Shown here piece after piece: positions 35,850-46,961 of a DNA stretch of 64,000 nucleotides. The notes under the pieces are model-generated. The model made no database searches and was not told the DNA's origin. It was given only the letters and a program-made list of their open reading frames with translations. The first letter of the stretch is position 1. The number at the start of each line of letters is the position of its first letter. Source of the stretch: Deroplatys truncata (lineage: Eukaryota > Arthropoda > Insecta > Mantodea > Mantidae). A program made the position numbers and the translations under genes. The DNA is taken from NCBI GenBank assembly GCA_030765065.1, contig CM060975.1:167620993-167684992 (forward strand). Reading direction: 5' to 3'.

Positions 35850-36440
35850 CAATAAAACAAGCTGGATTGAATACTCGAATAAAACAAAAGATGGCAGTAA
35901 AATATCTAAAAACAATGCACCACTTCTTCTGAAAAGCTACACAAATTATTCTAATACACGATCTCAAAGAAGGCAAAGAAATATATATTCAGAGGAACTA
36001 GAGTAACACAAAAGCCTTTTTGTCAAAGGAACTTAAAATTATGAACTACACAGAAATTTGGCCAGAAAGAAAGCCGAAGAGGGTAAAGAACAAGAAGTTG
36101 TAACTTAATGGAGAAATAAAACAGAACTTAAGAGAGAATTACCGAAAGACAAGCAAACAATATATATGATGCTTTCATAATGAGAATATATTACAGCAGC
36201 AAAGTTCACAAATATATCAACAGACTCAATCTAATATGAATTTAAATAAAGTATAGATCTTGCATAATGGGAAAACGCTAGCCTATGTTAAATACATTGC
36301 AGTGACGTTTAACAATTCTACACTCAATAATCAAATCACAAACGATAAAAAGGAAACACCAGGAAAGACATTACACAAAGCAAAAATGCTACTAAATACC
36401 AGCAGCCTCCTTCACTTATTTACTGACTCTTATACAACAG
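35850..36440 (+). pseudogene. Possible LINE remnant
   Basis: One frame near 36.23-36.42 kb reads INRLNLN.NLNKVQILHNG then VKYIAVTFNNSTLNNQI and KTLHKAKMLL, resembling the RT thumb region (KYLGVTF-type block and following helices) of non-LTR elements. The rest is unreadable. This is weak and could be chance. Confidence 0.3.
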
Positions 36441-37016
36441 GTTAACTCATAACGAACTCTATTTATTACGCGAGGTGCTAATAAACAAAAAGCCTCGCTC
36501 CGATTTACAAATCGCTCATAGTTTCTTCGCATCTATCTCGTAAGAAACACAAATTTGTTTTCTGTCGTCTTTTTGTGGTTCATGTAGCTATACTTGTTTT
36601 ATTCTAATATGAAGCGAACCAAAACAAACCTAAGCCGAACATCAGCCTTCACGGCTCTAGTAGGTTGCGCGCATATACGCAATTGGTAGCAATTAAATAG
36701 GTAATCAAGGTAGAATATTAGCACAATTTTACCAGAATACTTAAGAAAGTAAAGGAATTACAGTTATCAATTCCCATTACAAAATGTCTGTTTTACTGCA
36801 GTATGGCCAAATTTATATAGTAATCGATCCGGTAGTTGTGAACATAAACCTGTATGACAAAGATCAGGATACTTCTTCGGTAATAGCAAAACTAGAAAAG
36901 GCAAATCTTTAAACAGTGGATAGAAAACAATTGCTCTAAACATTTTCAGTCAGTTTTATCAAAGAAACCAACCTCTTCTGTAGATGGCATTATGACATTC
37001 AGTTCAGAATTTACTT
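36441..37016. other. No recognisable feature
   Basis: AT-rich flank of the following transposase remnant. Confidence 0.4.
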
Positions 37017-38000
37017 GTGTATCTAAGAAAACCATTTACAGTGCGAGGAAAGAACGCAATGCTACAGGTAAGGTTTGCACTCACGGCAAGAAAAGAAACG
37101 TGTGAGAAGCGTTCTGAATGTGACTTTGATGTATTTCTGATATCTGCGGTGCGTCACAAATGCACACATTTTACGCAAATAAAGAACTACCAAGTTTAAA
37201 GAGATGTTGGTAGCTATAAAGAGTGATCCTAATTTGCCAGACTTGAAGCAATTTTCCATGTATAATAGAATTTGAATTTTTACCAGAATTCGTAGAAATC
37301 TGATTATTGATAGTGACCATATTGTTTTCTGGAAATATTATATTTGAGTAAAATAAGAGATGAAAACCAAAAGGGGAATAAAAGATATTATTTAGATGAG
37401 ACCTGGGAAAATGAAGGTCATAGAACTGTGGAAACAAATAAATAGGCATTTTTGTCGTGACTAACCATGAATCTTAAAAATCTAAGTGAAGAAGGCAAAA
37501 GGTTGATTCTCCTCCAAGTAGGCAACGATTCTGTATTGTGGAAGATGGGTAGTTAGTTTTTTAATGCTAAAACGTGGGGACTACCATGAAGAAATGGCTA
37601 GCGATGTTTTCAGATCCTGATTCGAAACAACTATTCCTATATTGGAGCCAAAAGGTATGATATTATGGACAATTCTTCATAACATAGCGTACAAACAAAG
37701 CATGTCACAAATCACTCGTGGATAAAAAATGATATTATAACTTAGCTGCAAAACAAATACATCGGATGTTGAGAAAGCTTGGTGCAGATTGAATTACTAG
37801 AACTCGTGAAGTCCTTAAAAAGTAGTGTAATAGGTACAATGTGGATGATTTGGGGAAGGAGCAGGACATTGCAATGTTAGAATGCCGCCTTACCATTATA
37901 ATGCAAGTTTGGCACCATCTCCATAATATGCTTACCATGTGCGTGGTGGAATGATACATTACTTCATGGTTATAATAAAACCAATGTAAGAAGACATATT
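37017..38000 (+). pseudogene. Divergent Tc1/mariner-superfamily DDE transposase remnant
   Basis: Pieced together over several frames. An N-terminal DNA-binding part (VSKKTIYSARKERNATGKV at about 37.02 kb) is followed by HTFYANKELPSLKR. The first catalytic block is YYLDETWENEGH (37.39 kb, Asp codon 37395-37397), then EEGKRLILLQVGND and DYHEEMASDVF, and the second catalytic block DNSS-x-HSVQ (37.67 kb). After it come KNDIIT and SLVQIELLELVKSLKSS, the YNVDDLGKEQ block, and RMPPYH (37.88 kb), which corresponds to RLPPYHCELNPIE. This order matches the widespread insect transposases with DDE domains of the IS630/Tc1/mariner type. The final Glu region is eroded. Frameshifts and stops are frequent, and I did not find the terminal repeats. 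Confidence 0.7.
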
Positions 38001-38289
38001 AATGTAATGTTCCAGAATTTACCAGAATGCAGATGTCGATCTTTCTCGAAGAGTAGCCAGTGAAAGCTTTTCCAATGCTTCGCCGAATGCACCATACTGA
38101 TTTGCTTTCTCCAATTTCCCACTTTCAAAACCTTCATCGATGTCTATGCCGACTATATCATGCCGTTTTGCCACACAGTTGTTGAACTGTGAACGGCATT
38201 ACAGGCACTGAAAATCAAAAACAAATAATCTCCTTGGCCGCATTCATAAAGAATTTGGTAGAAAGTAGAAAAATGTATTCTTATGGGTT

Positions 38290-40420
38290 ACTTCAGCTCC
38301 GGTGTAGCGGAAAAACGCAATCATAATCCAAGTTCTGAAGAAAAATATCAGGCAAAGAATATTAACAACCATTATCCAATTTCTCACCTAATGCCATCAA
38401 TAATGTCATGAAACACACTTGATATATACTTTCCAGAATTCAATGTCTAACAGAAACAATAACTGTTGTAGAGCAAAACACAAGTTGCAGAGAAAATCAT
38501 TCACAGATGAACAGATCATAACACTTATCCAAGAACATAAAGCAAACATTCAACCGCCAAGAAAACACAGTTCCTTTTTGTCGACTTCCAAAATGCATGT
38601 GACTCAGTATGGAGGTATAAATCGTTTGAAAAACAACATATTGGTGTATGTGCAAAGATGTTCTAACTGGCTCTACCAGCTTGTATCGCAAATACACATC
38701 ACACTCTATAAGTAGACAAATGAACACATCCTGTCTCCCCAAGGTACAGTTCTCAGCACAACTTTAGTATGTATTAACATAAATGATTTGCCTGGAATGA
38801 AGGAGATAACCAAAGTGAAGACAGCATTGTGTGCTCTGCTGACATTATATCGTCATCAGATAAGCACAAAAATCGCAAATAAGGAAGCTAAATGCTAGCC
38901 TAAGAGAACTACATAAATTGGCTGAAGATAATTTAATGTCTATTAAACGAAAAGACAGTCTCCAAATATTTTTCCTTGGAGAGAAAAAGATAAAACTGGT
39001 TCTGAACGACAAAGGTATTCCTTTCAATGAAATTTATTACAGCAAATATCTAGGAGTTATTTTAGATTGTATATGTCACAGGAAGAACATATAGAAAGAG
39101 TGCAAAAACACCCTGAAGAGACTGAGAATCCTAAAAAAATACTAGCATAAAGTGGGGCTGTTTCAGAAGAACTTTAATCTAACTTGCATTATATATTTGC
39201 ATTTACTTCATTACTGTGGTGAACTTATACCATTGAACCCAGAATGTAAGAAATACTAAACACTATAAAACCATGCCTTGTGAATAACAACAGGAACAAC
39301 CAAAACCCTTCACGTAGAAGTTCTGAAACAACACTGAATTATTCCATTACACTCACTTTACAAGATCAATCAATTTTACATTAGTAAATTAGTATGTATT
39401 CCTGAAGATACTTGCAGGAATAAAGCTACACAGACTAGAAAGTTAAAGACACACGCGATATTTTTAGAGACATTAAAAGAGTTAGAAATAGCACTGCAAC
39501 TATCAATGAACAAAGAAATTCACCCTGCTAGATAAATACTTCCTAACTCTCAAATATATCCCCAATAGACAATAAATAACAATATACAAACCCCAATATA
39601 ATAAAATAATCTAAAGCTAGTAACATTCACAACTACCCAAAACCATAACCTTCACGCATATATAGATGGCTAATTTGCAGATCACCACAATGAGTTGGAG
39701 CAGATGGAACTGTTCCCTGTTTTCTTTTTACCAATATGCAGCACAAAAATTAACTTTGACGGTGAAACACACGCCATAAAGATTCCATCCCAAATCTACT
39801 AACTAAGAAAGACATATTACAGAAAATAGTGATCTTCTCAAACTCCAGACAGTTATACAAGGAATTTGTCGGCGAAAATGCCCGACACAAAAGCATGTCG
39901 CAGTATTACTTCCAAACTCTGCAATTATAGTAAACCAGTTAGTCTCCAGTGTATACCTTTCCATTTGGAACACCTAGCAATGCAGCAATAGATCTGCTGG
40001 CGAATAAATGCTCCTTCATTAAACAATTATCAACTCCTAAACCTAAATATTTCATTTAAGCCAAATAACAAGCAAAAAAAGTTAATTCAAGCCATGAACA
40101 ACTTAGGCATTGATTAAAAGCAGAAAATGCAGAACAAAAAAATCCCTGTTGTAAAATCAAGACTCCATACCAAATCCTCCACTGAAAACAGCAGTCGTAC
40201 AACAGGCTAAAAACCGGTAATGACTGCTTAGTGAAATTCTTGTGTAGGGCGAACATCTTCACGTCACATAAATGCACATTATACAACACAGAAGAGAATA
40301 TGGACGAACACCACCTGGACAACTGCACCGCAATATATTCTGGAAATAGTGAAACAGTACAATGACAGGAGGTGGATGTGCATCAAGTTCTACCTCAAAT
40401 AATATTAGTATTGCAATGTG
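38290..40420 (+). pseudogene. LINE with RNase H domain, 5'-truncated
   Basis: Non-LTR retrotransposon ORF2 remnant. RT blocks in order: a DQI-type segment (FTDEQIITLIQEHK, about 38.50 kb), FVDFQNACDSVWR (38577-38615, one canonical catalytic block), a SPRYSSQHNF/NDLPGMKE region (38.74-38.80 kb), the eroded FADD block (ADIISSSDK near 38.84 kb, one Asp lost) and YSKYLGVILD (39.04 kb). RNase H pieces follow: NFDGETHAIKIPSQ (39.76 kb) and NAAIDLLANKCSF (about 39.98 kb). Last is the C-terminal Cys/His tail RLKTGNDCLVKFLCRANIF...CTLYNTEENMDEHHLDNC (from 40204). An RNase H domain separates it from the neighbouring Jockey/CR1-like elements and suggests an I-group clade. It abuts the next LINE directly. 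Confidence 0.75.
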
Positions 40421-40438
40421 TAAACGTTTAAATCAGAA

Positions 40439-41335
40439 GTGGTGACTGATCTAAAATGCGCTGACTGTAATATCTGTGCAAAACTAACTAGTAATGTAAA
40501 AATAATTGACGAGCTTTCAGTAAAGAGATGTGACGAGGTTACATCATTTGACGACTGTGAGTCCGATATTTATGAAGCTTTGAATGAAATTGGTGGTGCC
40601 GACAACAAAATCGCGTTCGTATAGTTAAATTCCTGTTATAACAGAAGGATAACGTGATCAAAGAACTAAATGAAAGAGTGAAATTATTAATCGATCATGT
40701 TGACCTACTAAGAAAAGTAAAGTTTGTGGGTGAAAATAGCAGTTAAAGGTTCGATGATAAAGCCCTTGCGAGTGCTAAAAGTGTTAAGTTCGACATTAAT
40801 GAAAAAGGTGATATTAGTGCATCAAATGAGCCGGTAAAAAGTGAAAATGTGCAAGTACAATCACAAAAAGTTAATCCTCGTAAGGTAAACATTAGCGAGC
40901 AAAATGAGAACTTCCTTGATCCTTCCAACAGCTCCAGGAGTACTACCTTGACTCTGCAGCTAATGTAAACGGTGAAAGCCTGTGGTCGACTGTAGTAAAA
41001 AGGAAACAAAAGCGTCGAGTTGTGATTGGGAGTGATGATAGTAACGCTAGTTCTAATATGTAGGTTCTAGATGGTGTATCTAAAATGATCCCTTTACACA
41101 TATATAGACTTGCCGCATCAACGACTGAAGATCAACTTATTCAGTTCTTGAAGTCAAAATGTTTGGAGGCTAAGTGTGAAAAATTGGAGTCTAGGATTGC
41201 TGATGTATATGTCCCTTTTAAAGTTAGTGTGAACAAAGAAAATGTTGAAAATATATTAAACTCAGAACAGTGGCCCAAAAACGTTTGCATTAGGCGTTTT
41301 TTTCATTACTGGAAACAAACTGCAGTTACGTAAGT
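40439..41335 (+). pseudogene. LINE ORF1 remnant
   Basis: The first 60 codons (CADCNICAKL..., DDCESDIYEALNEI) suggest a broken zinc-finger/PHD-like start. A coiled-coil segment (DNVIKELNERVKLLIDHVDLL, about 40.65 kb) is in a shifted frame. The end carries LWSTVVKRKQKRRVVIGSDD and HIYRLAASTTEDQLIQFL with VSVNKENVENILNSEQWPK, an RNA-binding-like C-terminal module common in insect LINE ORF1 proteins. At least two frameshifts separate the parts. Confidence 0.65.
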
Positions 41336-41631
41336 AATGAACATATAAATGTGACAAAGTCATGTGGATTAAATATTTTACACTGGAATTTACAGAGTCT
41401 TGTAAAAAAAGTTAATTATCCTTTAAATTTATTGAACGAGTATGATGTTGACATAATATGCATAGTTGAACATTGGTTAACTTCAGTTGAGTTGCATCTA
41501 TTAAGTACTCCAGGGTGTTGTTTAGCTGACAGTTTCTGCCGACCAATGAGTAATTTGCATGGAGGTTCTGCAACATATGTTAGAAATGATATCACAAACA
41601 GTAATATTAACTTTTCAGAATTAAGTTCATT

Positions 41632-41641
41632 GTATATATTT
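41632..41641. repeat. Target-site duplication, left of SINE
   Basis: GTATATATTT, repeated at 42007-42016. Confidence 0.8.
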
Positions 41642-42006
41642 GTGGCGGCGCCATGGCCGAGTGGTTAGACCGCTCGCCTCTCACCGAGACGGCCCGGGTT
41701 CAATCCCAGTGATTTGTGGTGGACGAAGCGGTGTCTGGGGGGTTTTCCCCGGGTTCTCCGGTTTCACCCGCCATTTATTCGACCAACTGCTTCATCATCA
41801 CCTTTCCTTTCATCCATTTCGCCTTCATTTCGTTTCATCTACTTCCTTCATCCCATACCACGCATCGGGCTGATCACTCATCCTGGCTCTTCTGTCTGCT
41901 CCATGAGTGTCTGCTCCTCGACGGGCCTCTGACCCCAGGCACCCGCCTGTAGGTCCTGGGGGTGTAAGTCCTGCATCAGATGAGGATAAACAGAGAATGA
42001 ATGAAC
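41642..42006 (+). mobile_element. tRNA-derived SINE nested in LINE
   Basis: A tRNA-like head of about 75 bases resembling a Leu/Ser-type tRNA: box A GGCCGAGTGGTTAGACCG, box B GGGTTCAATCCC. The body has GGGTTTTCCCCGGGTTCTCC, a pyrimidine-rich stretch and a 3' block CCTGGGGGTGTAAGTCCTGCA. Target duplications of 10 bp flank it, and the LINE endonuclease reading resumes after it. A 5'-truncated relative is at 13551-13740. The head lacks a matching 3' acceptor stem, so it is not a functional tRNA gene. Confidence 0.92.
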
Positions 42007-42016
42007 GTATATATTT
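42007..42016. repeat. Target-site duplication, right of SINE
   Basis: Second copy of GTATATATTT. Confidence 0.8.
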
Positions 42017-43588
42017 TTTTGTGCAACCCGTATTAATAATTACAACACAATTTGTATATCAATATATTGTCGTGGTAATTCTTGCTTTGATAGTTACTTA
42101 AATAAATTATATGAACTTCTTCATTTTGTTTTTAAAGCCAATTTTAATAGTTGTGCTAACGGCTGATTTTGATGTTGATTTTAAATCAAACAGTAATGAA
42201 GTCAACAACCTTTTTAACACATTTGACAGTTAGGTCTTATATCTCTCATTTTTGAACCTAATAGACCTGGATGCGAGGGCTCACTAGGCACGTGCATAGA
42301 CAATATTGTTTCCAATATATCGGATGGATGATAGATGTAATACTAATGTTCTTCTAACTATTGTTTCTGACCACAATGCAGTACTTCTGAAAACAAATGT
42401 TTTAAGTAATGTTAACTCGAATGAAAATTGTAATTTCAAATTTAAGTGCTTTTATAACATTTATAGTTTTTATTATTTTATGTTTTTATGTGGTACATTG
42501 GCGAACTCAAAGCTTTAAAGATAAATGTCTCTTTTATTATAATTTATGCACTCACCATAGAATGACGGAATATAAAGGTACTTTTATTAATCACAGAAAA
42601 GATTACAAACAACTGTTGAAAATTACCAAGGCCGATTATTTTTCTAAACTTCTTAGAAATTCTAAAAAAAATTCAAAAACATAATGGTCAGTTACTTCAA
42701 CTGTAATAAATATTACTTCAAATAATATCTGTGAACTTGATCTAAATGTTGAGGAAATAAATTCCTATTTCCTTGATTTTGTGGATGAAAGTGTAACAGT
42801 AAAGCTACTAACAACTTATCCTGTTGATTTAATGATTAATACAAATAAGCCAACTAGTGATTTTAAATTTAAACATGTAACTGTAGAGGATGTTTATGCT
42901 GTTACAATGGGGCTTAGCAATAGCTCTTGTCTAGATGTATTTGAGTTAAACTCACAAATTTTAAAGTATGCTGCCTCTTTTATAAGTGAGCCTCTGACAC
43001 ACAACTTCAATACGTGTATTGACAATGGCAATTTTCCGGATTCTTTTAAACTTGTTAAAGTCATTCCCATCTATAAGAAAGGTAGCAGAACTGACTATGC
43101 TAATTATATACCTACAAGTATCATCCCAGTTGTGTCTAAGGATTTTTAAATAAACACCTAATTCAGTACTTTGTAGAGAACTTTCTGTTTTCTCCCAGTT
43201 AATTTGCTTTTATAACAAAGTACTACTGATGCTGTAATAGGTTTTTCAAACGAACTTTGGATGCTTTTGAAAGTAGTTGTCCATCCCATGGACGTTACTT
43301 TGATCTAACAAAGGCCTTTGATACAATTTCACAAAATACTTTTAAAAAAGTTAACTTACTATGGTTTGTATGACATCAGTATAAATTAAATACGTTCTTA
43401 TCTAAGCGACAGATATCAGGCTACTTATGTTAGTGGCGGAAAGTCTAGTTTTAAAAGGATAAAGCATGGTGTCCCGCAGAGCTCAGTGCTGGGACCTGTT
43501 TTCTTTCTGGTGGACGACAATGATCTTCCTGAAGCTATACAAGATGCATGCCTAAAAGGTTTTATTTGCTGATGATTTGGCATTAAAT

Positions 43589-44047
43589 ATATTGTCGTAA
43601 CCCCTTACATTTTCACATATCACGGGAGGGGGTAGAGCATGGTACCGGAGTTTAAAACAGAGCAATCTACACGAGATCCGACGGGGCGAGCTCAGCAAAG
43701 TTCCTAAACACCTGAAAGCTCTTAAAATATTCCTAAATCATGATGGGGAAGGAAAGAAGGATCAATCTACATTAAGAATTCACGTGACAGAAATTTAGAT
43801 GGTAAGGATTTACTACAAATTAAAACGGATGCATATTATCTTCTGCTTGACTGAGCATCATCATACACACACGTCTACACTGCTCCTTAGTTTCCAAGAG
43901 ACAGAGCGTCCCTGACGCTTAGTCACGACATACTCGATTTACCCCCACTCTTATTACATCATTCCGGTCCGTGTTACCAACCCAAACAAATGTTGCCAAA
44001 ACCACATGCGTTCTTACAGAGTTGCTACAACCAAAATGCCACAATAT
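43589..44047. mobile_element. Solo LTR in LINE with ATAT duplication
   Basis: Within the LINE, 43593-44043 (451 bases) begins TGTCGTAACC and ends TGCCACA, with TG...CA termini. It is flanked by ATAT on both sides (43589-43592, 44044-44047). The LINE RT reading before and after is continuous in content (FADDLAL, then the thumb). A 4-bp ATAT duplication is typical of a subset of Ty3/gypsy elements. No internal retroelement sequence is present, so it most likely arose by LTR-LTR recombination. No related LTR was found elsewhere in this window. Confidence 0.75.
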
Positions 44048-44499
44048 GTTATAATAACAATGATACTCTCACAAGTAAACTTAAAGATATAACTTTAAGA
44101 GTACATCACTGGTGTGACTCTAACAGATTAATACTTAATCAAGGTAAGGCTATAGATCTCAGTTCTGTTGACTCGGATCTTTCAACAGTCAAATTCTTAG
44201 GCATTTATCTTGAATCCAAATTTAGGTGGAAATCCCACATAGACTACATCTCGGAAACAGAGTAAAAGACTGTTCATGCTACGTGTACTGAGCCAAACAA
44301 TAAATAAAAAGTCATTACTGTCAGTGCATTAGAGTAATGTACACTCTAATATTTAATTATGGTGTCTTACTTTGGGGCAACCATACCTATGCTAATAAGA
44401 TTTTTATTTTACAAAAGTGAGTGATAAGAATAGTATGTCGAGTTCCACCAAAAATACATTGTAAATCACATTTTATTGAACTTGGAATCCTCTCTCTTG

Positions 44500-44501
<2 letters not shown>

Positions 44502-44552
<51 letters not shown>
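44502..44552. repeat. (TA)n microsatellite
   Basis: About 25 uninterrupted TA units inside the LINE ORF2 remnant. Confidence 0.97.
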
Positions 44553-44554
<2 letters not shown>

Positions 44555-44890
44555 AAATGTCTATTCTACATTAAAAGGAAGCTACAATAGTATAATCTGT
44601 GTGAAACTATTCATAATTATCCGACAAGAAGTAGCAACAATATTTATTTTAGTAAATGTAAGTATAGTAAAACACAAAATAGCTTTGAAGTATCATCCAT
44701 TAATGTATTCAATAGTTTACCGGATAAAACCAAGACCCTTACATACGACATTTTTAAAAGACAGGTTTTAATGATATTGAAGAAAAATCCTCTCTATAAG
44801 GTTCAGGCATTTTATAAGATTGAATTACTGTAATATTAAAATTTGTCGTTGCTATACATGTGTAAATGTTTTAGCAATAAATAAATATCT

Positions 44891-45215
44891 GTCTAAAATG
44901 AATATTGCAGGACAGAGAAGTACCGGAGAACAAGTATACTACTGGCTGTGGTGTCAAATGCTGCATTAGCACAGCACAAGCAGATATCAGCTACGTATAT
45001 GTAGCGCGTTTAGTATTGCCCTTTGGGCCGTGTGGCGAGGAGGAAGTGCGTTTTGATATTATAAACGTCACTAACAGAAAGCTCAACACATTAAGGGAAA
45101 TTATTTGGCGAAATTCCATAAAAATAACTGTCACCAATATGTTGCAAAGTTATACCTATAAGTATAGTTATAATTATAATCTCTAACTTAAATGTTCAAA
45201 TTCATTATTTATATA
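44891..45215. other. No recognisable feature
   Basis: A 93-codon open frame (44905-45186) shows no family motif; it may be chance. Confidence 0.4.
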
Positions 45216-46961
45216 TACAAGGTGAACCAGAACTCCACCAATAAAGCTTTCAGAGGTTGTTCAGGGATACGTTCTGAGTATTTTGGTATAAGGACCCAAC
45301 TTCTCCGGAGGCCATTACAGAGTAAATGAATTTCGTTTGGTTTGTTGCTCCAATTAGGTTTGTGTCTGTACTCCACTGAAAATACTGTAAAACAGTGCAA
45401 ATGTCGACGGTATCCGCTGTGAGTCTTGTTTGAAAATAAATTGTTTTCATTTGCCCACGGTATCTGCTGTTGGCAACCGTAAAGCCCTCTTTAATTCGTT
45501 GCCCCAAGTTTACATTTAGTACTGCTAGGCTCTCTCTAGGGTTTTTATTTTTCCGGTAGTGTTAGTTGTGCGTTAATAGTCACACACAGCAGTATGGATA
45601 TGTTTACTGATGAAGAGTTGGCCGATATGCACCTAGTGTATGGGTTCACTGAATGCAATGGAAAAGCGGCAAGACACTACACTTAGCTGTTCCCGCACCG
45701 ACGGCAACCATATCACAGCAGTTTTGCATCTATACATAGGCGCCTACGAGAAGCTGATTCCTTCCGTGTTGGAATGGAAGATATTGCCCTTGTGAGGTAT
45801 GCCAGAACACCCGATGTGGAAGAGAATGTGTTACACGCGATTGGTGACAATCCTGCCACTAGTAGTCGGCGCGTTGCACGAGCTCTGAACACAAGCCAAT
45901 CAATTGTTTTGAGAATTATACATTATCCACGGAAGGTGCAGCCATTGCAGCCAGCTGACTTCCCATTTCGAGTAGGGTTTACAACCGGGTTCCTACAGCA
46001 ATGTGCAGAAAATTACAATTTTCCTGATTTTGTGTTATTTACAGACGCGGCCAAGTTTACAAGAAAGGACATGTTCAACAGTAGGAATATGTATGTATGT
46101 ATGGGATTACGAAAAAACCACACGCACTCGTACTGTCATCCTATCAATAACAGTTTGCTGTGAATGCATGGGCTGGTATTGTCAACGATTTTGTGATTGG
46201 ACCTTACGTACTTCTTGATACACTAAACGGAGTCGTGTACAAATCATTCCTTCAATATATACTCCCACCGCTCCTAGAAGATGTGCCGCAGAGAATCAAC
46301 TTATGTGACACACTTTGCACTCAATGTTAAGAACCACTTGATACACAGTTTGGACGACAGAGGATTGGTCGCGGTGTTCCTCTTCCATGGCCAGCTCGGT
46401 CAACATAAATGACACCAATGAACTTCTTCTGAGGTATGCGAAGAGCCTAGTTTACAAGATTCTGTCAATACTCGCATGGACCTGGTTGCTGGGATTATCG
46501 CAGCCGCGAAAATAGTGCGCCAAACTCCTGGAATGCTTGAGCGTGTAAGACAGTTGATGGTGCGTCTCTGTACACTCTGCCGTTATCATGGTGGTCGACA
46601 TTTTGAACAATACCTGTAAGAGAACAGCTCTGAATTTGTTACGTACTGTATTGTACACTGACAAATCAGATTCAATACATTGTGATGAAAGTGTGCGTGC
46701 TTCGTCTGCAAGATGTTGCATTACTCTGTGTTATGTGTGGTAGGTTTTGATATTTGCATATTATACAGATTTCTTTAATGTTGTGAAGGTATTTTCACAG
46801 AAACAAGGGTAATTGGGGTAACAAACCGAATAAATTACAATTACATTATTACTTTGTAACGAACCGTCGGATACCCTTATGTCTCTTACATCAAAATACT
46901 CTGGAAGATATCACTGAACAACCTCTGAAGGTTTGCCAGTGGAGTTCCAGTTCACCCTGTA
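45216..46961 (+). mobile_element. Tc1/mariner-type element with long TIRs
   Basis: The element proper is 45218-46959, with TA on both sides (45216-45217, 46960-46961). The first 75 or so bases (CAAGGTGAACCAGAACTCCA..., AGAGGTTGTTCAG, GAGTATTTTG) match the reverse complement of the last 75 or so (CAGGGTGAACTGGAACTCCA...). It contains the transposase relic listed separately. Long TIRs and the TA duplication are directly visible. Confidence 0.9.
45594..46619 (+). pseudogene. Tc1/mariner-superfamily transposase pseudogene
   Basis: Starts MDMFTDEELADMHLVYGFTE with an N-terminal helix-turn-helix resembling the insect family whose members begin with a similar TxEEyADMHLmYG motif. Segments present are SFASIHRRLREADSFRV, RYARTPDVEENVLHAI, SSRRVARALNTSQSIVLRII, LQPADFPFR, FVLFTDAAKFTRKDMFNSRN (first catalytic Asp kept, following Glu changed to Ala), and a final PGMLERVRQLMVRLC..HGGRHFEQYL. 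The second and third catalytic blocks are eroded by deletions and frameshifts near 46.3-46.45 kb. It cannot encode an active enzyme. Confidence 0.85.

Larger units (their letters stand above)
41351..44830 (+). pseudogene. LINE ORF2 (endonuclease-RT) remnant
   Basis: Begins with an apurinic-type endonuclease domain: LNILHWNLQSLVKKVNY, DIICIVEHWL (41.45 kb). The endonuclease is cut by a SINE, then continues (LLTIVSDHNAVLL at about 42.36 kb, the catalytic SDH block). The RT follows: NTCIDNGNFPDSFKLVKVIP, YKKGSRTDYANYIP (43.0-43.1 kb), RGVPQ-like KHGVPQSSVLGPV (43.47 kb) and FADDLAL (43565-43585, catalytic Asp pair present). A solo LTR interrupts it directly after this block. The thumb (LRVHHWCDSNRLILNQGKA, KFLGIYLESKFRWKSHIDYI) follows at 44.1-44.25 kb. 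The C-terminus (VFNSLPDKTKTLTYDIFKR) is at 44.7 kb. Many frameshifts. Confidence 0.85.
40425..44890 (+). mobile_element. CR1/Jockey-group LINE, near full length, with two nested insertions
   Basis: Contains an ORF1 remnant (40439-41335) and an ORF2 remnant (41351-44830). Its end is rich in AATAAATAAATA at about 44.87 kb. A SINE (41642-42006) and a solo LTR (43593-44043) interrupt it. Without these it would be about 3.65 kb. It is dead through frameshifts. Confidence 0.8.

Noticed and set aside
41642..41720. Functional tRNA gene
   Set aside because: Box A and B are present but there is no acceptor-stem pairing at the 3' side, and a SINE body follows with target duplications.
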